Assembly: GCF_013141765.1 (NCBI RefSeq)
Contig: NZ_WHOD01000128.1
Coordinates: 248,001-312,000 of the forward strand
Direction of reading: 5' to 3'
From: Paenibacillus foliorum
Lineage (GTDB): Bacteria > Bacillota > Bacilli > Paenibacillales > NBRC-103111
DNA: 64,000 bases
Both the position numbers and the translations under genes were made by a program. The notes under the pieces are model-generated. The model did no database searches, was not told the origin of the DNA, and saw nothing but the letters and a program-made list of their open reading frames with translations. Positions within the stretch are counted from its first letter, which is position 1. Each line of letters starts with the position of its first letter. Of this stretch, positions 19,295 through 28,401 are shown piece after piece.

Positions 19295-21661
19295 TTAGAT
19301 TGTGCCTGATGCATGTTTATACTTTTCACGGTATTCGCTAGCTGTAACGCCTTCATGCTTTTTAAATATACGGTTGAAATAAGTCGGCTGGTAGCCGCAG
19401 GCAAGTGCAATGTCGTTAATTTTCATATCGGTAGTAAGCAGCAGCTCTTTTATATGATTCATCCGAATTTGCGTCAAGTAGTCGATAAAATTAACTCCGG
19501 TTATTTGTTTAAACCCACTGCTGAGCTTTACGGTGCTCGTCCCGTACAAATCAGCCAAGTATTCAAGCGAAATATCATTCATATATTCGCGTCGAATCAA
19601 ATCCGCCGCTTTCGTGACAAGCTGCTTCAAATAGAAATCCTGTACCTCTATAAGCTCTGTTATGTAAGGAGTAATAATTTTGCTGTTAAACCAATCGAGG
19701 ATGTCCTCCGGTTCCCTTAGTCTGTTTAATTGCTCATACGGATTCATCCCAGAATAAATTTTTTCCGGATTAAAGCCTGATTGAAGCACCACATGCAAAA
19801 TACTGCCAAGCAGCTGCAGCATCCCCTGCTGTACACTGCCCTCTTTAACCGCCTGCTTTTGCAATTCTAATAAGAAATCTTCGATATTTTGAACAGTTTC
19901 CGTCAACATGCCAAGACGCAAGGTTTGCATAATTTCCTGCTCCAGGTCGAACGGATACACAACCTTCTCGCCTTGAGGCAGGAGCTCCTCGGTGTCGATG
20001 ATTTCATATTCCGCGTCCATGCTTCGGTACCGGAGGGCTTGACGGGATTCCTCCAACGTGTAGGAAATTTGTTTCATCGAATGAGCGGCCTTGCTAATGC
20101 TTATTGTTACCCGAACCTTTAACAGCTGATTTAATGCTTGAATTATTTCGTTAGCTAATTGATACAGCTCTCTCTTTGAAGCTTCGTTTTGTTTGCCTTC
20201 AGGGATAAAGAGAAGCAGTCCAACAGTTAAATTCCGAAAGTTGATGACGCCGAACTGTGCCGCTTCCACTCTCTGCCCCGCTATTTCTTCAATAATATTT
20301 GAAGCCGCAAATGTAACTAATTGCTCGTCGCCATCTACAAACCGCCCATTCAAATTGGAAAGTCCATGAAGCTGAATAAGCATCATTCTGTATATCTTTC
20401 CTTGGGTATCCCACCCGTATTGCGTTATTTGCTCTAACGCTTCCTCCTCAGACAATCCCTGGAGATGGCCCTGTACCAGCTGCAGCATAAAACCTTCCTT
20501 CAAAACAGGAAGCGCTCTCTCAAGCCGTTCATGAAGCACCTTACTCTCACGGGTTACATACTGCCACTTCTTCTCTATCAGCTCGATTTCATCCTTGGAC
20601 TCTTTATCTCCGGAAAGACTATCCGATTGAATAAGCCTAACAATTCGTTGAATAGGCCTATAAATCTTATTGGAAGCGAACCAGGACAACAACAACGCTA
20701 AAACTAAGACAACCAATGAAATGGCCGTTAGTAGGCGTGAAATCAGCACAACTGGAGCTGTCAAATTCGACATACTGGTCACAGAAACGTATATCCATGG
20801 GTGTCCGAGCCGATTTAATAAGCCATTTGAAACAGAGTAAGCCTTATCATGAAAGTTATACACAAATGGACTGCCATTATCTTTCCTTGAAGCTAGTTCT
20901 CCGCTAAGAGCAGTTTGCAGGTCTTTGGCAATTGCACTGGCGGAAACGGGAGCAGTGATCCAGCGGTAATCCCCATCCAAAATAAAGGAAGCGCCGTTCT
21001 CATCGCTATTTAAATCCCTTACTAATGCTTCAACCTTTTGTGGATTCAGGTACAGCAGCAGCGCTCCGAAAGGCTTAATACCTTGCCCCGATAAAGTATG
21101 CACTAATATTAAAGAGTTCCCCGTTTGCTTCAAATGCAGGTCTGTATAAGGAGAAAGCCAATAAATTGAAGATTGGGATTGCAGCAAGGACCGAAAATCA
21201 TTCTGTTCCTTTACGTCATTTATCCGTTCGGTTATCTCATCATTAATGGTGATCGACGGCGCGTCTATATATATGGAGGCTTTTTCAATAAGTGGATTTG
21301 AGCCCTTCAAGGTTAAGATCGATTTATAAATATCTTGGATATCCGTGTACTGATCCACAGGATCCAAATTCCGGAGCTTGGCGCCAAAAGTGGGATTAAG
21401 AGCCCATTGGGTTAAGCTTAGCTCGAGCTGTGAGAAGCTGTAATCGATCCGCTGTATCCCTTTGTTTAACTGCAGCTGATGGGTGCGGTTGACTTCTTGT
21501 TCAATTTTATTGCTGCCGATGTAGTAGGAGCTTATTCCGATGATGCCTGTAGGAATACAGGCAACCGCGACAACAAAAACTAGGCTTTTTCTGTAAAAGT
21601 TACCTTTTCCCGATTTATCCGAACCCAAAGATCTGAAAAATGACATTATCAACCTGAGCAT
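19295..21661 (-). CDS. Membrane-bound AraC-family regulator (YtdP-like)
   Basis: A 788-residue sensor-regulator. One membrane segment lies at residues 25-45, an extracytoplasmic sensor of about 250 residues follows, a second membrane segment lies near 305-325, and the AraC DNA-binding domain occupies the last 100 residues (YLTQIRMNHIKELLLTTDMKINDIALACGYQ). GAGGAG precedes the ATG. It is transcribed just before the Lpl-type operon and is separated from it by a terminator. By analogy with YtdP-type neighbours it probably activates that operon in response to an external sugar. Confidence 0.92.
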   Translation of the reverse strand: MLRLIMSFFRSLGSDKSGKGNFYRKSLVFVVAVACIPTGIIGISSYYIGSNKIEQEVNRTHQLQLNKGIQRIDYSFSQLELSLTQWALNPTFGAKLRNLDPVDQYTDIQDIYKSILTLKGSNPLIEKASIYIDAPSITINDEITERINDVKEQNDFRSLLQSQSSIYWLSPYTDLHLKQTGNSLILVHTLSGQGIKPFGALLLYLNPQKVEALVRDLNSDENGASFILDGDYRWITAPVSASAIAKDLQTALSGELASRKDNGSPFVYNFHDKAYSVSNGLLNRLGHPWIYVSVTSMSNLTAPVVLISRLLTAISLVVLVLALLLSWFASNKIYRPIQRIVRLIQSDSLSGDKESKDEIELIEKKWQYVTRESKVLHERLERALPVLKEGFMLQLVQGHLQGLSEEEALEQITQYGWDTQGKIYRMMLIQLHGLSNLNGRFVDGDEQLVTFAASNIIEEIAGQRVEAAQFGVINFRNLTVGLLLFIPEGKQNEASKRELYQLANEIIQALNQLLKVRVTISISKAAHSMKQISYTLEESRQALRYRSMDAEYEIIDTEELLPQGEKVVYPFDLEQEIMQTLRLGMLTETVQNIEDFLLELQKQAVKEGSVQQGMLQLLGSILHVVLQSGFNPEKIYSGMNPYEQLNRLREPEDILDWFNSKIITPYITELIEVQDFYLKQLVTKAADLIRREYMNDISLEYLADLYGTSTVKLSSGFKQITGVNFIDYLTQIRMNHIKELLLTTDMKINDIALACGYQPTYFNRIFKKHEGVTASEYREKYKHASGTI

Positions 21662-21724
21662 GCTTTCACTCCTCTGTTAAGATCCACTACATCATACCAG
21701 AGAGAGAGAAGGTTCTAAAAGCAT

Positions 21725-22546
21725 TTATTTGACGGCTCCGCCCGTCAACCCTTTGACGATTTTTTCCTGAGCGAAAAAATAGACCAGCAAAATCGGCAAG
21801 CTTGCCATGGTTAAAGCAGCCATTAAAGCAGGAACATTAACCGTCAGCTCCCCGTAATACTTTTGCATGCCTAGCGGAAGCGTCATGTTCTCAGGACTGG
21901 TGATTAACACAAGCGCAAAAATAAATTCTGTCCATATATGAATAAAATTATAAATAACAATGGTGGACAGCGCAGGTACAATCATGGGCAGAATAATATT
22001 CCAAAAGATGCGCGCATGCGTACAGCCGTCGATCTCAGCAGCTTCTTCAATTTCACGGGGAAGCTCTGACATAAACTGAGTAAGGATAAAAATCGAAATC
22101 GGCAAGCTGAATGCAATATAGGGCCCGAGGAGCGCCATGAGCGAATCATACATTCCCATATCCTGAGTCAGCTTAAATATAGGAATTAATGTGGAATGGA
22201 TAGGGAGCATCATGCCCGATACAAAAAGCATAAATAGAACCTTACTCATACGAAAGCGAATCCGGCTTAAAGGATAGCTGGCTAGAGCAGCAAACAGAAC
22301 AATAAGCATAACCGAGAGCGCTGTAACGTAAAAGCTATTTACAAAATAGCTGGTCAAGCCCTTCTCAAAGGCCATCACATAATTGCCAAATTGAACCGGA
22401 ACGAATAATGAAAAGGGATCCATAAAAAACATTTCCTGCGTTTTGAATGAAGTCAGTACCATGTACAAGAATGGGTATCCGGTAAAAATTAATAAGATTA
22501 GAGAAAGGATATATAAAGGAATGGTCTTGAAGGTTTTTAGCGCCAT
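21725..22546 (-). CDS. Carbohydrate ABC importer permease (MalG/AraQ-like)
   Basis: A six-segment permease of 273 residues with a MalG-type EAA loop (EEAAEIDGCTHARIFWNIILP). Its start overlaps the stop of the partner permease (TAATG), which implies translational coupling. It is the last gene of the binding protein-permease-permease operon at 21.7-24.9 kb. A housekeeping MsmX-like ATPase would be needed to power it. Confidence 0.93.
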   Translation of the reverse strand: MALKTFKTIPLYILSLILLIFTGYPFLYMVLTSFKTQEMFFMDPFSLFVPVQFGNYVMAFEKGLTSYFVNSFYVTALSVMLIVLFAALASYPLSRIRFRMSKVLFMLFVSGMMLPIHSTLIPIFKLTQDMGMYDSLMALLGPYIAFSLPISIFILTQFMSELPREIEEAAEIDGCTHARIFWNIILPMIVPALSTIVIYNFIHIWTEFIFALVLITSPENMTLPLGMQKYYGELTVNVPALMAALTMASLPILLVYFFAQEKIVKGLTGGAVK

Positions 22547-23475
22547 TAGACCGCCCCCTTCTTCCGGTTGTATTCCAAGTATTGAATAATTCCAGCGACA
22601 AGAAAAGCGAGCAAGAACATCATAAAGGCAACTGCGCTGGCAAATCCCATATTAAAATGGATAAAGGCTTGTTTGTACATATAGATTCCTAACAATTCTG
22701 TGCTGTTGCTCGGACCGCCGCCTGTCATTATGTAGAAGATATCGAATGCTTTAAGAGAACCAACTATCGCTAATATAGAAGATGTTACAATCGTTGGGAC
22801 CAGCATAGGGAATGTAATGCGTGAAAACCGTGTCCAAGGTCCAGCTCCATCAATGGACGCGGCTTCATATAATTCCTCGGAAATACCCACAATAGCTGCT
22901 TTAAACAAAATCATATAAAAAGGAGCATACTGCCATACAACCACGAGCAATATAGAAGCCATAGCTGTCTTGGATTCACTCAACCAGGCTATATTTTCTA
23001 TGCCGAAGAGGCCTATCAGCCTATTCACGGAACCGTTCAGCGGATCGAACATAAATACCCAGAGCAAGCCAATTGCTACAGTAGACATCAAGAAAGGCAT
23101 AAAATATACCGTTTGAAAAAAACGCATTCCCTTAATCGGAGCAAACAGCAGAAGCGCCATAAGCAGCCCCAGAGGAATTTGCAGGAATACGGAAGCCAGT
23201 ACCACCTTCAGGTTATTAGCTAGGGAGCTCCAAAAAACAGAGTCAGCAAACAGCTTCACATAGTTGTTGAAGCCTACAAACGTTTTGTCAGGTCCGCCCT
23301 TCCAATCGTAAAGACTGTATTGAAGAGTTCCGATAATCGGATATACCATATAAAGCAAGTAAACCAGCAAAGCAGGGGCTATGAATAAAGCCACGGTGAC
23401 TCTTTTGTTCAAAACTCTTTTTCTTCTCATTTGTGTTTGTGTTACTTGGCCAAGGTTAGCAACCGTTGTATCCAT
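22546..23475 (-). CDS. Sugar ABC importer permease (UgpA/MalF-like)
   Basis: A permease of about 309 residues with six membrane segments and the EAA loop YEAASIDGAGPWTRFSRITFP. GGAGG fits the ATG at 23475 (MDTTVANLG); the ATG six codons earlier lacks a ribosome site. It partners the MalG-like permease and the binding protein at 23550. Confidence 0.92.
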   Translation of the reverse strand: MDTTVANLGQVTQTQMRRKRVLNKRVTVALFIAPALLVYLLYMVYPIIGTLQYSLYDWKGGPDKTFVGFNNYVKLFADSVFWSSLANNLKVVLASVFLQIPLGLLMALLLFAPIKGMRFFQTVYFMPFLMSTVAIGLLWVFMFDPLNGSVNRLIGLFGIENIAWLSESKTAMASILLVVVWQYAPFYMILFKAAIVGISEELYEAASIDGAGPWTRFSRITFPMLVPTIVTSSILAIVGSLKAFDIFYIMTGGGPSNSTELLGIYMYKQAFIHFNMGFASAVAFMMFLLAFLVAGIIQYLEYNRKKGAV

Positions 23476-23549
23476 AACTATCACATCCTCCATGCCATTG
23501 GGATAAAGAGAGGAATTCCCCCCTCTTCATCCACGTAAGGCTGCTATTC

Positions 23550-24887
23550 TTATTTAAGGATTTGCTTGGCTTTCTCTTCCATTTTCTTCGCTGCTTCTTC
23601 CGGAGTCATGGATAATCCGAAAATTGCTTGCGTCGTATCCTTGTGCAGCTCAGCCAAATCAGGCGGCAGCGTCTGGTCATACGGCCAGTGAATGTCTTTG
23701 GCCTTGTCAACGTATACTCCGAGGCGTTTCGCGTATTCATCCTTATAAGTAACACCTTTTACCCCAACAGGAGAGCCGGTGCGATCTGAATAGTTTTGTG
23801 CCGTTTCTTGACTTGACAGTTCTTTAATAAGCTCGATGGCCAGATCCGGGTTCTTAGTTTTAGCGGATACAGACCACACCGGGGCGGATGCCCCGCCGAT
23901 GTCGGATGGATCGCCCTTACCTCCTGGAACTGTTGGGAATGGGAAGAAATCAAGCTTTTTCTCAAATGTTGGAGCTTCCGTCCTTACATTGTTCACTATT
24001 GAATTAGACATAACGAGCATCGCAGCCTGCTCTGTGTAAAACAGCTGTCTGCCTTGACCTGCATCCCAAGGGACCCCGTTAAAGCCTTTGTTAAAGGCAT
24101 CTCTTTTTACCAAATCCTGAATATATTTGCCCGCTTGTACATAACCTTCGTCATCAAAGGTTTTGCCAGTGCGCCCAAGAGCGCCCTTGAAAAGTTCCGG
24201 CCCAGCAACACGGTCGGCTAAATACATGAAATAGTAAGCTCCCGGCCATTTAGGCTGGTTAGCCAATGTGAATGGCATCAGTTTATTTTGCTTTAATGTA
24301 TCGATAACAGTTAAGAACTCTTCCCATGTAGCAGGCTGCTTAATGCCGTATTTGGCAAATATATCTTTGTTATACCAAACCATAGTAATGGAAAGACCCA
24401 ATGGAACTCCATAATTTTTCCCGTTAAATGTAGCATTGTCCAAAACCGTCTTCACATAAGAATTAGCATCGATTTTGCCAGTAATGTCGAGCACATTGCC
24501 TTGAGTAACAAACTCCTTTAACCAACCGCCACCCCAGGAATGGAACACGTCAGGAGGATTGCCGCCCGACATGGCTACAGCGAATTTTTGTTTATAGGTG
24601 TCATTAGGGGTTTGTAAGGTTTTCACTTCAACGTCCGGATGCTTTTTCTTAAACCGTTCAACCGCTTCCAGATAAACCTTTTCCTTATCGCCCGGGTCAA
24701 TATACCAAAATTCCAATGTTTTCTTCTCTCCGGGCTTGCTAGCATCGGCCGCTTTAGTCTCAGCCGGTTTCTTGTCATTGTTAGTCGGAGTGTCCTGTTT
24801 GCCAGCTGTAGTTGTTGGCGCTGCACCGCCACAAGCTGCCAGTAAGAGCATGGACGAAAGCGTCAACGATGTTACTGCTTTTTTCAT
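23550..24887 (-). CDS. Extracellular sugar-binding lipoprotein (MsmE-like)
   Basis: A family 1 solute-binding protein of 445 residues with a lipobox (LLLAACGG, Cys19) and a Lys/Ala/Asp linker before the two-lobe fold. GGAGG precedes the ATG. A cre-like site lies 23 bases upstream of the start, which suggests carbon catabolite repression. The gene follows the YesN-type regulator at 25062, the likely activator of this transport operon. Confidence 0.93.
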   Translation of the reverse strand: MKKAVTSLTLSSMLLLAACGGAAPTTTAGKQDTPTNNDKKPAETKAADASKPGEKKTLEFWYIDPGDKEKVYLEAVERFKKKHPDVEVKTLQTPNDTYKQKFAVAMSGGNPPDVFHSWGGGWLKEFVTQGNVLDITGKIDANSYVKTVLDNATFNGKNYGVPLGLSITMVWYNKDIFAKYGIKQPATWEEFLTVIDTLKQNKLMPFTLANQPKWPGAYYFMYLADRVAGPELFKGALGRTGKTFDDEGYVQAGKYIQDLVKRDAFNKGFNGVPWDAGQGRQLFYTEQAAMLVMSNSIVNNVRTEAPTFEKKLDFFPFPTVPGGKGDPSDIGGASAPVWSVSAKTKNPDLAIELIKELSSQETAQNYSDRTGSPVGVKGVTYKDEYAKRLGVYVDKAKDIHWPYDQTLPPDLAELHKDTTQAIFGLSMTPEEAAKKMEEKAKQILK

Positions 24888-24909
24888 GATTCAACCTCCC
24901 TATTTTTCC

Positions 24910-24923
24910 TGCAAACGATTTCA
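24910..24923 (-). promoter_or_regulatory. Catabolite-responsive element (cre) candidate
   Basis: TGAAATCGTTTGCA (minus strand) matches the CcpA consensus TGWNANCGNTNWCA with one mismatch and lies just before the ribosome site of the sugar-binding protein gene, a position that would block transcription when CcpA binds. Confidence 0.55.
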
Positions 24924-25061
24924 TTTTGTCTTTGAGCAAAATGTCTTCGTAGTTCTTATTGTAAGAATATACCGCCTCATGATAAAGGAGAGTATCAAAA
25001 GGTTTAGGTTAGAGTATGTTCAGGTAATTGGAAAAACGGTATGCCATAGTGCATATAGGCT

Positions 25062-26624
25062 CTACTTACCAATCCGTTCTTCGCGGTATTCCGAAGGTGT
25101 TTGTGAGTAATATCTTTTAAATTGCTGGCTAAAATACTTGACATCCTCATAGCCAACCGAGTGGGCAACTTCGCTGATTTTAATGAACGGATCCAGAAGC
25201 AATTCTTTGGCAAGCTCCAATTTCTCTTGAATCAGGTAGTCTCCAAAGGTAGTACCCGTCACACGTTTAAAAACCTCGCTGAAATGTCCGGGATGAAGGT
25301 GAACGTAACGTGCCGCTTCATGAAGGCTCAGCTTCTGGTTTCCGATGTTTTGTTGTATATACGCGATTGCCTGCTGAACATAGGCGGATGGCCCTTTCGA
25401 CACACTTAGATGATAAGCGTTCATGATGGTTTCCAAATATTGCTGCAGCTTGTCACGCAAAACCGCATCGCCCTTCTCACCAAAAGAGGAATAATCGGCG
25501 ATGCCTTCCTTTAATGCTTCCATCTCTGCGGCCATTCTCTCCAACCAACGAAACCCCGACAAGGCAAGCGATTGAATATAGGAGGAGTACGATTCATAGG
25601 TAACCTCAGGATGTTCCATATGTTCGGAAACACGAGTCCCGATCCATTGGTTAAGCCTGATAGAATCATTAGCTAATAGCAGCTGTGATAATTCATTTTC
25701 CTCCTGACGCGAGCTAACCGTTCTCCACCCCTTCCTCTCTCCGATACGTTCGTAGCCCAATATTCGTTCTTGTGTGAATATTTCCCAATATTTAGCTACT
25801 TGCAACGCCTTTTTGTAAGAGGTACCAATCTCTTCAATCGTTCCCACTGGTGTTCCAGCAGCGCAATACAGCGTGCATTTCAACAGCCTTTCGATTTCTG
25901 GAAACAGCTTACAGTAACACTCTTCTTGGCCCTTACCCTCGTCATATTTCATAACAGCCACCAGATAACGCTTACCGGCCAACGTCTCACAGGAAACGAT
26001 CTCGCGCAGCATATTCTCCACAGCAAATTGCAGTAGAAGCCCACTGCCATCGACATTTCCCCAGCCTTCCGCCTTAATCAATACCGCTTGAAAGCAGCTT
26101 GGCTTACCCTCACGCTCTGAAACCTTGAATAACGGAAAATATTCGCCCCATGCAAGCTTGTCCACCCCACTGTCTCCAGCCAATATTTTCTCAAACCAAT
26201 GGTTCCTTATTTCTTTTTCCTTATGATATACCTTACTGTTCGAATTCCATCTGGAACGGATACGCTGTGCAGCTCTAAGCACCGCTTGTATAATGTCACC
26301 CGGACGGCTCGTCTTGAGCAGATAGTCACTTACCTCATTACGAATCGCTTGCTGCATATAACTAAAATCGTCATAGCCTGTCAGCATAATGACCTCCAAA
26401 TCGGGAAACATTGCTTTAGCCTCTTTGGCTAAAGTCAATCCGTCCATCTCCTCCATGCGGATGTCCGTCAACAACAGATCCGGCTTCTCCACCGGAATCC
26501 GTTCCAGCGCTTCCTCCGCAGACTCAGCGGGCTCAAGAAACTGAAAGCCCAATTGTCTCCAATCTATAACTGTTGAAAGACCTTCTCTAATAATCACTTC
26601 ATCATCCACGATCATAACCTTCAT
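25062..26624 (-). CDS. YesN-type response regulator (receiver + AraC domain)
   Basis: A 520-residue transcription factor. The N-terminal receiver has the acidic pocket VDDE and phosphoacceptor Asp (LLTDIRMEEMDG, near residue 54) and the conserved Lys in DYLLK. A poorly conserved middle of about 270 residues leads to a C-terminal AraC helix-turn-helix pair (HLHPGHFSEVFKRVTGTTFGDYL). AAAGGAG fits the ATG at 26624 better than the one two codons earlier. It overlaps the end of the kinase gene by 23 bases. Its likely target is the adjacent sugar-uptake operon. Confidence 0.93.
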   Translation of the reverse strand: MKVMIVDDEVIIREGLSTVIDWRQLGFQFLEPAESAEEALERIPVEKPDLLLTDIRMEEMDGLTLAKEAKAMFPDLEVIMLTGYDDFSYMQQAIRNEVSDYLLKTSRPGDIIQAVLRAAQRIRSRWNSNSKVYHKEKEIRNHWFEKILAGDSGVDKLAWGEYFPLFKVSEREGKPSCFQAVLIKAEGWGNVDGSGLLLQFAVENMLREIVSCETLAGKRYLVAVMKYDEGKGQEECYCKLFPEIERLLKCTLYCAAGTPVGTIEEIGTSYKKALQVAKYWEIFTQERILGYERIGERKGWRTVSSRQEENELSQLLLANDSIRLNQWIGTRVSEHMEHPEVTYESYSSYIQSLALSGFRWLERMAAEMEALKEGIADYSSFGEKGDAVLRDKLQQYLETIMNAYHLSVSKGPSAYVQQAIAYIQQNIGNQKLSLHEAARYVHLHPGHFSEVFKRVTGTTFGDYLIQEKLELAKELLLDPFIKISEVAHSVGYEDVKYFSQQFKRYYSQTPSEYREERIGK

Positions 26625-28380
26625 CTTCATGCTCCTTTATTGGAATGATAAATGAAACCCGAGTACCTTGGCTTTCCTGGCTCTCCAGCTGCAGTTGGGA
26701 AGAACGGCCGTAGTGCAGCAGCAGCCGCTCATTCACATTGCGCAATCCATAGCTTCCCGATGGATCAACCGTGTTGCCGCTCAGTGGCTGCAGCAGCTCT
26801 ACGGACAGCTTGGAGAGCTTTTCCTCCGCCATGCCTACCCCATCATCATGCACCATAAACCTCATGCCCCGTGGCTCTTGCACTGCGCTAATATAAATCG
26901 AGCCGCCCCGTTTGCTCTTTTTCAGACCGTGAATCATGGCATTCTCCACTAACGGCTGCAGCAGTAATTTAAGCATGGGAACAGCTGCTATTTTGGAATC
27001 CATGTGGAACTGAATATCGAATCTTTTGGGATACCGAATGGATTGAATCAAAGCATAGTTTTTCACATGATTGATTTCTTGCTCCACCGTGCAGAAGTCC
27101 TTTCCCTTGTTCAAACTGAATCGAAGAAAATCACTAAGCGCGCCCACCATATCAGCGATCCGCTGTTGTTTACTCATCAAGGCAATCCAATGGATCGACG
27201 ATAGTGTATTATACAAAAAATGCGGGTTAATCTGTGCTTGCAGAGCACGGATGTCGGCTTCTTTTTTCCTTGTTTCCAGCATAATCAGCTGCTCTTTGAG
27301 CCTTTTAATATGCTCTCCCAGCTTGTTATAGCTGCCGACCAGCTGGCCGACCTCATCCGGAGATTCGAATTGGTAGAGCGGAATAGGCTCGTTCGGGTCA
27401 AACCGGACCAAATTGCGCCGCAGCACCTTTAATGGCTTGGTAACATGGCGCACTACAAATAAAATTAAGCCTGACGTTAACACCGCCGCCAAAGTGACAG
27501 AAGTACCCGTCAGAAGCCATATAAACTGGTTTTCTTTACTGTACAGCTCATAAGGCACTAAGCCTATAAGTGTCCAATCCAACCCCGGTATCCGGATATA
27601 CAGCACCGTTTTTTTATCATGACCATCCCCATAATTAAAAAAACCGTCCGTCTGGGTCATATCGGATAAGAGTGAGCCCGGAAACAATGCATCCCAATGC
27701 TGTGTTAGCCATTCCTTTTTATTGCCTGAAATAACAGCACCTTGACGGTTTAAAAGCATAATGTCACCTTGCCCTACACCAAAATTAGGGCTTCCCAAAT
27801 AGCGTGAAAGCACAGCTTCATTGAGGCTGATGGAGATAAACCCAAGCTGATCATAATTCTCTCCGCTCTTGACCGCGCGCAGAAAGGAAAACACATGCTC
27901 CGATCCATGAATAGTCTGATTATTATATAAGGAAGTCCATCTTTTTCCGCTTAAGTCCCAATCCTCAATCACCTTCGATAAATCGGAAAAGTAAATACTT
28001 TGCGTATGCAGCGGCATCGTTTTGTTTTTGGAGTAGATCGTAATGTTGGAAATGTACTCTTTGGATTGAATCAGGTTCATCGTCATAGCTAATATCCGCG
28101 AACGCTCAGGCGAATCAAAGTCAAAACCGCTCATATACTGCTGCACATCTTTATCCCCTGTCAGAAATATGGACATGCCTTCCACATCTTGCGCTATAAA
28201 ACGAAGCGTATCCTGAATTCTTCGAAGGGAATCAATTCCTATTTGCTTCGTTTTCTCCTCATTCACCCGTGCAGAAGTTGTGTAAGAGAATGCACCTTGA
28301 AAAAAAAGAGGAATAACCGTCGCTATAAGCATCATCACAGACAGCTTGCCTTGCAGGGAAGTGCTGAAGAAATGCCTCAT
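26602..28380 (-). CDS. YesM-type sensor histidine kinase
   Basis: A 592-residue membrane kinase: one membrane segment near the N-terminus, an extracytoplasmic sensor, a second segment near 283-307, HAMP, then a His_kinase domain whose phosphoacceptor histidine lies in QINPHFLYNTLSS, and an HATPase domain (N-box LVENAMIHGL, HDDGVGM, GSYGLRN). It pairs with the YesN-type regulator downstream. The binding protein gene directly upstream is probably co-transcribed and may present sugar to the kinase. Confidence 0.94.
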   Translation of the reverse strand: MRHFFSTSLQGKLSVMMLIATVIPLFFQGAFSYTTSARVNEEKTKQIGIDSLRRIQDTLRFIAQDVEGMSIFLTGDKDVQQYMSGFDFDSPERSRILAMTMNLIQSKEYISNITIYSKNKTMPLHTQSIYFSDLSKVIEDWDLSGKRWTSLYNNQTIHGSEHVFSFLRAVKSGENYDQLGFISISLNEAVLSRYLGSPNFGVGQGDIMLLNRQGAVISGNKKEWLTQHWDALFPGSLLSDMTQTDGFFNYGDGHDKKTVLYIRIPGLDWTLIGLVPYELYSKENQFIWLLTGTSVTLAAVLTSGLILFVVRHVTKPLKVLRRNLVRFDPNEPIPLYQFESPDEVGQLVGSYNKLGEHIKRLKEQLIMLETRKKEADIRALQAQINPHFLYNTLSSIHWIALMSKQQRIADMVGALSDFLRFSLNKGKDFCTVEQEINHVKNYALIQSIRYPKRFDIQFHMDSKIAAVPMLKLLLQPLVENAMIHGLKKSKRGGSIYISAVQEPRGMRFMVHDDGVGMAEEKLSKLSVELLQPLSGNTVDPSGSYGLRNVNERLLLHYGRSSQLQLESQESQGTRVSFIIPIKEHEDEGYDRG

Positions 28381-28401
28381 TGGATCCTCGCTTTCATTGG
28401 T

